Shown: piece after piece, positions 56,935-64,000 of the stretch
How positions within the stretch are numbered: the stretch's first letter is position 1
Layout of the letters: each line of letters starts with the position of its first letter
Assembly (NCBI GenBank): GCA_030761205.1
Contig: JAULJL010000025.1
Coordinates: 9,677,501 to 9,741,500, forward strand
Length of the DNA: 64,000 nucleotides
From: Fremontodendron californicum
Taxonomy: Eukaryota > Streptophyta > Magnoliopsida > Malvales > Malvaceae
Reading direction: 5' to 3'
Made by a program: the position numbers and the translations under genes
The notes under the pieces: generated by a model
The model's database searches: none
Seen by the model: the letters and a program-made list of their open reading frames with translations, nothing else
What the model was told of the DNA's origin: nothing

Positions 56935-57460
56935 CAGCTTAGGGGTATAATCAAGTCAAGCCGAGTTCAAACTGTAAAAAACTTGAGAATATAGTAACAT
57001 AGGTCAACCTAGGGGTGTAATCGAGCCAAGCCGAGCTTAAGCTGTAAGAAACTCGAGCTCGACTCAAAATTCGGGGCTTGAAGCTTAGCTCGATCGAGTT
57101 TTACTTTTAAAGCTCAAACTCGATTTGAGATAAAAATCGAACTGCTCGAGCTCGCTCGATTAGGCTCGTTTACTTAGTAAAAAATGAGCTCAATTTTCAT
57201 GCTTGACTTCAAACTTGATTAAATGTGCTCGAGTTCGAATTGAAAATTTTCAATACTAATTAAAAATAAATATATATATATATAAATATTAAAAATAACA
57301 ATGCTTGATTAGTTTGCGAGCTACTCGAGTCAAGCATTAGGATACTGGAATTCACCTCGCTCGATAGCTCGAGCTGCTCGAGTTCAAGCTCCACTCGATA
57401 TGACCCAGTCGAATTCGAGTTTTTTTCGAGTCGAACCCGAATAGCTTGTAAGCACAAATA
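56935..57460. mobile_element. Foldback-like element built from GAGCTC/CTCGAG words
   Basis: Dense AACTCGAGCTCGACTC, GCTCGAGCTCGCTCGATTAG and TCGATAGCTCGAGCTGCTCG words on both strands, so the region can fold on itself at many places. A partial direct duplication opens it: AGGTCAGCTTAGGGGTATAA at 56931 and AGGTCAACCTAGGGGTGTAA at 57001. Non-coding; a common type of plant dispersed repeat. Confidence 0.65.
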
Positions 57461-57469
57461 TCTCGTTTA

Positions 57470-57700
57470 CACTGAGTTTTGATTTTAAGAACTTAATTTG
57501 CTGAGAGTTATCATGAAAACCTTACATGACTTAATCACAATTGTAAAATTAAAATCAAAATTTTTAATGAAAATCAAATTTATCCAATTAAAATATTAAA
57601 AAATTTTATTTATTATAAGTTAAGATTTTGTGATTGTAATTAAGTCAAATTAACTATGATAACTCTCACGTAATCCAATCCGGAAGATCAAAACTCAGTT
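57470..57700. mobile_element. MITE, about 230 bp
   Basis: Ends are inverted: ACTGAGTTTTGAT at 57471 and ATCAAAACTCAGT at 57687-57699. Inside, GAGAGTTATCATG (57504) pairs with ATGATAACTCTCA (57656), and GACTTAATCACAATTGTAA with the complement near 57630. Non-coding. Confidence 0.75.
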
Positions 57701-58740
57701 TGAATATTGCTATATATTTTAACTAAAGCTACCTGACTGCAACTATAATATTGTTTTTTTCCCATAAATAAAGAAACTTTATTCATTAATCGAAAGATAG
57801 GTCATGTACAGAACAACAAGAGACAAAGGAATGTTAGGTCATTTTGTGTTAGAAAAATATTAGAGAATAAAGAAACTTTTAAGACTTTATAATGTTTTTA
57901 AGGTAAAACAAGTCTTTTAACATTCCAAGGAAAAAAATATGAAAATGGTAAAGTAGGAAATTCCCTTTTGAAATCGGAGTTTAATCCAGTTGATTTATAT
58001 AGTCACTTTTAAAATGTGGCATCCAATAAGTTTAAGAATCGAATCAGAGCATTTGCAACCCCTTCCCTTATTCCCAGTCTCTTTTGTATATATAAAAAAA
58101 AAAAAATTCGCTTTTATATATTGAATAATGATATCTAATTTGAATAAAGCATAACCATATCTAAACATAAGAGATCCTTTAAGAATTGTGTTTTAAACGA
58201 CAACTATTGCAATGTGACTATTTATGAAGAATCATAATATTCAAATTTTAAATATTTCAAAAATTAAAATTAAAATTTAATTGCTTCATCAAAATTGGAC
58301 CTAAGTGCCCGTCTTTAATTTTTAATATTTCACTAGTTCATTAAGACAATCTTAGACTCCTTGGATGGACGGTAAGATTAAAAACAACGGTGATAGTGAG
58401 ATTAATTACTGTAGCGGCGAGATTAAAATCAGTAGTAAGATATGTGTTAAGATTCAAAAGCAGCAGGTGACGGTGAGATGAATTATAGTGAGAAAAGAAA
58501 ATGACCATTATGGACATAAATTAAAATGTGTATATATAATAAATAATTGAAAATTATATTTACATTAAATAATAAAATATACATTAAAACTATATTTATG
58601 TTAAATAATAATAATTCAAATTATTAAAATTATATTTATATTAAAAAATGAAAATATAATAATTTAAAATAATTAATTTAAAATTTAAATAAAAATTAAA
58701 AAAACAATTGTGAAGGTAAAAAGGAAAATTTTCCCTCCAC
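57701..58740. other. Intergenic stretch, probable decayed transposon
   Basis: No gene is seen. 58370-58490 has repeated GGTGATAGTGAGATTAATTA, GTAGCGGCGAGATTAAAAT and GACGGTGAGATGAATTA words, a style known from plant MITEs. 58500-58720 is nearly pure A/T. Confidence 0.45.
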
Positions 58741-58790
58741 AGGGGTCCAGTGAACCCACTGGACCCCTACCCCTCCAGTTAAACTGGAGG
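58741..58790. repeat. Two adjacent strong hairpins
   Basis: AGGGGTCCAGTG pairs perfectly with CACTGGACCCCT (12-bp stem, 4-base loop, 58741-58768). CCTCCAGT pairs with ACTGGAGG around TAA (58772-58790). GC-rich islands in very AT-rich sequence. Confidence 0.8.
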
Positions 58791-59185
58791 TGCAGTAAAA
58801 GTTAAACTCTCACTCGGGATGCATCCAAATGCACCCCTAGTCGGTGTGCCGATCGGTAAGGGGGGTTTCCCTCTCATATACCTTTATGACATGATGGAAT
58901 TCAAAGGAACCCTTAGTAGACTCACCATCCATAACACTTCATCCAAATTCATCATTTTGTCCAAATTAAATTGTATTAAAGAGTAACTTTCTAATCACTA
59001 TATCTATATAATCTATATAACTATCTATCGATAAATTTATAATCTGCAAATCTATAAATCTATAAATTGAGTTACAAGCTCATTTGTCAGAAGTTATCCT
59101 TGACACATGTCTCAAAGAGGATACACATTGAATTTTATTAATTCTTTAGGATATTGTTAACTTTTTAATAAATAAAAAAATAAGG
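58791..59185. other. Intergenic stretch
   Basis: Contains a GC-richer patch, GATGCATCCAAATGCACCCC and GGTGTGCCGATCGG (58818-58857), then TCTATA/AATCTATA words at 58995-59065 and a GACACATGTCTCAAAGAGGA segment that faintly recalls Helitron interiors. No clear termini and no gene. Confidence 0.4.
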
Positions 59186-59790
59186 AAAAACATCAGAATT
59201 ATCGGTACCGTATCGATATTGGTCATACTGAACGGTACGTACCAGTTTTGCTCTAAATTGGTACAATTAATCTCAAGTATCATGTCAGTCTGGGTATCGG
59301 TCCATACGGGTCGTATCGGTCTGTATCGACCTGTACGGATCATTATCCCTTCATACTAATCGTACTGATTTGTACAAATTTTTTTAAAAAAGTTTTCTTT
59401 TAAGTTTTTCACTTATTTTATTCTTTTAATCAATCCCTACGCTCTCTATCATGATATTTTATTTTTTTCATAATTTCATTTATATAATTAAATTAGGCTA
59501 TTGAACAATAAATTATTATATATTTTCTAATATTTTATATTTATTTAATTTGTTTAAAATTTAAAAATCTTGAACATTAAATATTTATAATATTTGAAAT
59601 TTATATTTGTACATAAACATATAAATGCATGTAATGGAGGTGTATTTTTATGTGTATAAATTTAATTTTATAGACAAAATATTAGCTAATGTCGGTAAAT
59701 CAGAAACAATATATCGAAACATATCGATATTGATACGTATTAATATCAGAACAAAAATTATATGCTCACTAGTACCATACTGACTACTTT
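59186..59790. repeat. CGGTA/TATCGGT word-repeat element
   Basis: Two patches (59200-59380 and 59690-59785) of TATCGATATTGGT, ACGGTACGTACC, GTATCGGTCCATACGGGTC and CATATCGATATTGATACG words on both strands, separated by AT filler. Probably a foldback-type dispersed repeat. Non-coding. Confidence 0.6.
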
Positions 59791-60429
59791 AGAAAAGACA
59801 GAAAAAACACAAAGAAAAAGAAATTTCTCTGCTCTCTAAAAAAAAATAAGTGTTAAAGGTAGATGAAAAAATAGAGAGATTTTTTTTGTTCAAGAAAATA
59901 AAGAGATGAAGATAGGGATCTGGAAAGAAAAAGAAAAAAAAAAGGTTCAGACCACTAACTAAAGTGAGAAGAAGAAATAACAGGGAAGGAAAAAAAAATT
60001 GAGACCTTTAACATTGTTTAATCTTTATTTTTTATCAAAACCTCTACAAATCTTTGCCCGAAACACAATGATTTATGAAAGAGAGAATAAGGGAAAAGAT
60101 AGAAGAGCCATAATAAAACTATACGAAGGAGGGAATATAAAAGGGGTCGAATGGGAAGAGTAGAGGAAATGGAAGCTTGAAAAAATAAAAAGATTTTATT
60201 GAACAATGTTTTTATTAGGGGGGGAAAAAAGAAATAGGGAGAGAAGAAAGAAAATGGGATGCTGTGAAATTGAAAGGAATGAAATGCAGAAAAGTCAAAG
60301 GACAAATGAAATGGGATATGCGGGATAACGTGGATGGTAAAAACTAAATTGTAAGAAAAAATAAACATAAGGTGTGAGAAAAACGGAAAGTGGGACTTTT
60401 GGAGTTTGGAGCTTGGGAAGTAGGGTGTG
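59791..60429. other. Purine-rich intergenic stretch
   Basis: The plus strand is strongly A/G-rich (AAAGAAAAAGAAATTTC, GGGAGAGAAGAAAGAAAATG). This leaves a 116-codon open frame on the minus strand (60018-60368), made mostly of Phe, Ser and Ile with no domain. I regard it as a composition artefact. Confidence 0.5.
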
Positions 60430-60960
60430 CAATATGTGGTTTTACCCGAATTAATTGATCGATTGAAATTAATTTGATTAATTAATCGGTGATCGAAATA
60501 ATTTTGGTCGGTTCAATAAAGAATTTTGAAAATATTTCAATTATCAGTTAATTTGATTTAATAATTTAAAAATATTGAATTATTCGAAATATATAAAAAT
60601 ATTATATTTTAAAACTTTATTAGATGTTTTTAATTTTATATTAATGAAGTTTTTTGTTTTATTATGAATGATTTTTTTACTTATGTTTGCATTCGAATAT
60701 TTGTTAAATCATTATGTTTGTTTGAATTATAAAAAATTAAAATTTTAAAATTTTAAGATAAAATCTAACTTATTGATTGGAGAACAATTGAAGCTAGATC
60801 AATTTGATTAACCGGTCAAATTAATCAAAATATTTTTCATTGGTTAAAATTAAATTGTATCTAATTAAGTTCGACTAATGGTGGATGAAAATAATAATTC
60901 GATCAATAGCTATTCGATTATGATTTTAATTGAACGGGCCAAATAAATGAACATCCAATA
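60430..60960. repeat. AATTGATCG/ATTAATCGG word-repeat element
   Basis: AATTAATTGATCGATTGAAA, TGATTAATTAATCGGTGATC, GGTCGGTTCAATAAAG at the left and AATTTGATTAACCGGTCAAA, AATGGTGGATGAAAAT, ATTCGATCAATAGC at the right, around AT filler. Self-complementary in many places; no coding. Confidence 0.55.
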
Positions 60961-61295
60961 TTGAAAAGTCTAAGAGAAATTATTTAGGGAGAAAGCAAAC
61001 AAATGTAAATAGGTTAGGCTGGGTGTGGTGAACAAAAAAGAAAAGAAAATGAATGTGTGAAAAAGTAAATGAAAAAGAAAAATAATATGTGAATAAGTAA
61101 AATATAATTATAAAAAAGTGATCAATTAAAAAGAAAAAAAAGTGAATGTTTAAATTTTAAAAAAAGTGATCAATTAAAAAGAAAAAAAAAGTGAATGTTA
61201 GAGAAAGAATTGGAAGGTAAAACTTTTAAAAGGGAAAAATGTTAAAATAATTTTAATTTCATAATGTTTATTAATTATTAATGTATGTGATCATC
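60961..61295. other. A-rich spacer
   Basis: No gene is seen. A 40-bp direct duplication with AAAAGTGATCAATTAAAAAG lies at 61115-61199. Confidence 0.5.
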
Positions 61296-61435
61296 TATCT
61301 ATATCTATATTTATATCGACATAAAAAACAATAAAAGTAATCCCCTCATTTGGATATTTAATTGAGGGGTAATTCTTCAATTGTTATCCAACTGAGGGGT
61401 AATTATGTAATGGTTATTTTTTTTAATTGTCATAG

Positions 61436-61590
61436 AAGAAAAGAAGAAAGGAAAAAGAAAGAAAGAAAGAAAGAAAGAAAAAGAAAAAAAGAAAGAAAGA
61501 GAAAGAGAAAGTAGTAAGGAAGGAAAGAAAAGGAAAGAAAAGAAAAGAAAAGAAAAGAAAAGAAAAGGAAATGAGAGAAAAAGGAAAGAG
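61436..61590. repeat. GAAA/AAAAG purine microsatellite
   Basis: (GAAA)n followed by (AAAAG)n. A similar tract begins at 63940 and runs to the window end, each time after CAATTGAGGGG-type words. Confidence 0.9.
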
Positions 61591-62678
61591 AAAAATTCAT
61601 GTATTTGTATCGTGTTTATATATTATTTTTTGTGTTATAATTGTATTCAAGTTATTATATATTTATATAAATTTTGACACGTTAATAATTCGTTTTATAT
61701 AAATTTTGACACGTTTGTGTATTCGTGTCATATTTTAGTTATTTTATCGTGTCGTGTTCATGTTGTATAATCATTTTGTGCTTGAAATTACCAGGTCTAA
61801 TTGGCACTATTCAACTAACTTCCAATTTGGTGTCACGTGTCATGATTGGTTCTTTTATTTTTTTAAAAATAAAATTATATTAATTGTTTGATTTTTACAT
61901 TATTGAAGCAAAAAATTTATGTATTGATAAATAATTCGTATTATATAGCTTTTGATACATTCTTGCATTCGTGTCGTGTTAGTGTAATTTTCGTGTTTTA
62001 TTGTGTTTTTGTCATTTTTTCGTGTCGTGTTTATGTCAATGTTTGAAATTGTCAGGTCTAATAGGTATTATTCAAATAACTTTCAATTTTGTGTCAAGTT
62101 CGTTTTATATAAATTTCAACACGTTCGTGTATTCATGCCGTGGTAATGTTATTTTTTCATGTCGTGTCATATTTTAGTTATTTTTTCATGTCATGTTTGT
62201 GTGTGACACTATTTAAATAACTCTTAATTTTATATCACGTGTTGTATATTGATTGGTTCTTTATTATTTTTTAAAAAATAAGGTAATATTAATTTTTTTT
62301 TATATTATTGAATAAAAAATTATTGTATTCATAAATTATCAGTAAAATTTAAAATATTGAATAATAATATGAAACGGGTTGATGTAAGTAAATTTTTTTA
62401 AACTTTTGGTGTTAAATCAAAAAAAAAAAAAATTACGATGATTAAATAGTAAAAAAAAAAAACTATATGTTAAATAATGTAATAAGTTATGAGTTATTGT
62501 ATGATAGTTGTTAGGTTTATATTTTATTATTTTTTATTTCTTAACATGAATAGAAATGATGGATATCAATATAATCTAAATAAATTAAATTTTGATATCC
62601 ATCTTAATTTTTTTTACATATAATATACATATAATGAATTAGATTCGTGTATTCGTATTGTATTTGTGCTATTTAATA

Positions 62679-62847
62679 TCTATATCTTACTTTAAAAGTT
62701 GTCCTCAAGTTGGGATATTTTGCATGGTTTGTCATAGTAATTCAATTTTAACTCTAAATTCATATTATTATTTTTTTGTGTCATAATCTTATTCAATGTA
62801 TTATCAATGACAATAAAATCGAAGAAACGCGAGGATTCATACACTAG
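62679..62847 (+). mobile_element. Short Helitron-like module, copy 1 (169 bp)
   Basis: Begins TCTATATCTTACTTTAAAAG after an A and ends ACACTAG before a T, matching Helitron end rules (A|TC...CTAG|T). It aligns with 63616-63779 from exactly TC to exactly CTAG. The 3' hairpin is degenerate. Confidence 0.55.
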
Positions 62848-62873
62848 TAAAATAAATAAAAGTAGTCCTTCAA

Positions 62874-62897
62874 TTGAGGGAGCAATTGCTCCCTCAA
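62874..62897. repeat. Perfect 24-bp palindrome
   Basis: TTGAGGGAGCAA and its exact complement meet without a loop. It lies 26 bp after the ACTAG end of a Helitron-like module, where the other unit has the looser ATTGATTGAATCAAT. Confidence 0.9.
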
Positions 62898-63615
62898 GCA
62901 AGCAATTGCAATTTTTTTTTTTTTTTGCATTTTTTTAATAATTATAATGTGTTGTATTTATATATATATTTTTTGTATTATAATCGTATTAAGGGTATTA
63001 TATATATATAAATTTTGACACGTTATGTATAAATTTTGGCACATTTGTGCATTCGTGTTGTGTTAGTGTTATTTTTTCGTGTTGTATTGTGTTTAGTTAT
63101 TTTTTCGTTTTCGTGTTCGTGTCCGAAATTATCAGATCTAATTAGCACTATTCAAATAACTCCCAATTTTGTGTCACGTTATATTTTGTGTCGTGTTAAA
63201 GATTTTGACAAATTCGTGCATTCGTGTTGTGGTAGACAGGTAGTGTTATTTTTTTATGTTGGAATGTGTTTTAATTATTTTTTCATGTTCGTTTTGTGTC
63301 TTAAATTGTCAGGTCTTATTGGCACTATTCAAATAATTCTCAATTTTGTGTCACATTATTTTTTTCGTGTTTTAGTTATTTTTTTTGTATGTAGATTTTG
63401 ACACGTTCATCTATTTGTGCTGTGTTCATAATATTTTTCATGTCGTGTCATATTTTAATTATTTTTTCGATCTTGTGTTCATGTCATATAGTCATTTGCA
63501 GCCAAAATTGCCAGGTCTAATTGATACTGTTCAAATAACTCCAAATTTTGTGTGATGTATCATATAATTATTTGGAGTTATTGTTTGTCTAGATCAAGTT
63601 TGGTAAGTTTATATA

Positions 63616-63779
63616 TCTATACCTTACTTTAAAAGTCATCTTCAAATGAAATATTTTATATAGTTTGTCAGAATAATTCAATTTAAACTCTAAATTCGTT
63701 CTATTTTTTTGTGTCATAATCATATTCAATTTATTATCAACAACAATAAAACCGAAACAACGCGAGGATTCAACACTAG
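63616..63779 (+). mobile_element. Short Helitron-like module, copy 2 (164 bp)
   Basis: Begins TCTATACCTTACTTTAAAAG after an A and ends CAACACTAG. The base after CTAG is A and not T, unlike copy 1. Clearly the same module as 62679-62847, about 935 bp further on. Confidence 0.55.
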
Positions 63780-63789
63780 ATATATTTAA

Positions 63790-63935
63790 AGTTATCCCCT
63801 CAATTGATTGAATCAATTGAGGGGCAATTTTGAAAAACGAAGCAATTTGAGGGGGAATCAATTGAGGGGCAATTGTGGTAATGATCAATCAATTGAGGGG
63901 CAATTATGGTAAAGGCCAATCAATTGAAGGGCAAT
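63790..63935. repeat. CAATTGAGGGGCAATTGTGG direct repeats
   Basis: Five copies of TCAATTGAGGGGCAATT with minor changes, the first forming an inverted repeat with CCCCTCAATTGATTG. Related words are at 61340-61410 (TTGAGGGGTAATT) and 62869-62915. Confidence 0.8.
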
Positions 63936-64000
63936 TGTGGTAAAGGGAGAAAGAAAAGAAAGAGAAAGAAAAAGGAAAAAAAAAGGAAAGAAAAGAAAAG

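Larger units (their letters stand above)
61600..63560. repeat. CGTGTCGTG subrepeats with a CAGGTCTAATTGGCAC anchor
   Basis: Five recognisable units, each ending with (C)AGGTCTAATTGGCACTAT and then CAAATAACT..CAATTTTGTGTCA, with anchors near 61791, 62053, 63132, 63309 and 63511. A sixth partial unit is near 62205. Between anchors lie TTTTGACACGTT, ATTCGTGTCGTG and TTATTTTTTCGTGTCGTG. Confidence 0.75.
61296..64000 (+). mobile_element. Head-to-tail array of Helitron-like repeats, continuing past the window
   Basis: Units appear to end at ACACTAG (62847 and 63779), each preceded by ACGCGAGGATTCA, and each followed by AAGT(A/T)(A/G)TCC and CAATTGAG sequence. A first unit may start at TCTATCTATATCTATAT (about 61296). 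The second unit would be 62848-63779, and a third begins at 63780. Shared modules are CAATTGAGGGG words, a purine tract (units 1 and 3), CGTGTCGTG subrepeats and a 165-bp 3' module. No Rep/helicase coding. An alternative reading is two short Helitrons in a larger duplicated repeat. Confidence 0.5.

Noticed and set aside
58995..59065. TCTATATAATCTATATAAC as a Helitron 5' end
   Set aside because: Simple TCTATA repeat, and no matching hairpin plus CTRR end could be found downstream.
60018..60368. 116-codon minus-strand frame rich in Phe and Ser
   Set aside because: Complement of a purine-rich tract, no motif, no supporting splice or promoter signals.

Overview
The window is nuclear DNA of a flowering plant, probably a dicot. 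It is AT-rich and dominated by transposable elements: very long Ty3/gypsy LTRs with Tat/Ogre-type gag, a Ty1/copia element, Helitron termini, MITEs and a LINE relic. The one convincing host gene is an intron-containing plant glycosyltransferase. I found no rRNA, tRNA, CRISPR array or organelle insert by eye.

Left part (1-34395): a nest of long LTRs of one superfamily, which start TGTAGACACC and, where the end is preserved, finish GGTTGCGACA. LTR-A (1-1660, +) is a 3' part cut by the window edge. LTR-B (1906-5376, -) and LTR-F (30253-34395, +) are close copies in opposite orientation, about 25 kb apart. LTR-C (6970-9364), LTR-D (9365-13472) and LTR-E (17216-20310) belong to a second subfamily. 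A LINE ORF1-like relic (5377-6969) lies between the LTR-B and LTR-C starts. A copia-type LTR (13473-15695) interrupts the LTR-D side. The interior between LTR-E and LTR-F has only broken gag modules, two diverged copies of a 3-kb segment and tandem arrays, with no pol, so the element is non-autonomous.

Middle part (34396-52140): a Helitron with A/T insertion context (34608-35856, -), a second Helitron 3' terminus at 38139, two related MITEs (40126-40310 and 40578-40977), a 1.5-kb imperfect palindrome (41248-42805), and a complete but dead copia element (43725-50627, -) with 1.0-1.1 kb LTRs and a perfect ACTTT target-site duplication.

Right part (52140-64000): a two-exon GT14 (core-2/I-branching-like) gene on the + strand (52490-56544), with a 2.9-kb intron holding a MITE and a word-repeat element. 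Downstream are a foldback-like GAGCTC/CTCGAG element, a MITE, strong hairpins, CGGTA/TATCGGT and AATTGATCG word-repeat patches, and from about 61.3 kb to the window end a head-to-tail array with Helitron-like termini, CGTGTCGTG subrepeats, purine tracts and CAATTGAGGGG repeats.

The genes do not form a pathway. The glycosyltransferase is the only probable functional protein, and everything else is mobile-element sequence or AT-rich spacer.
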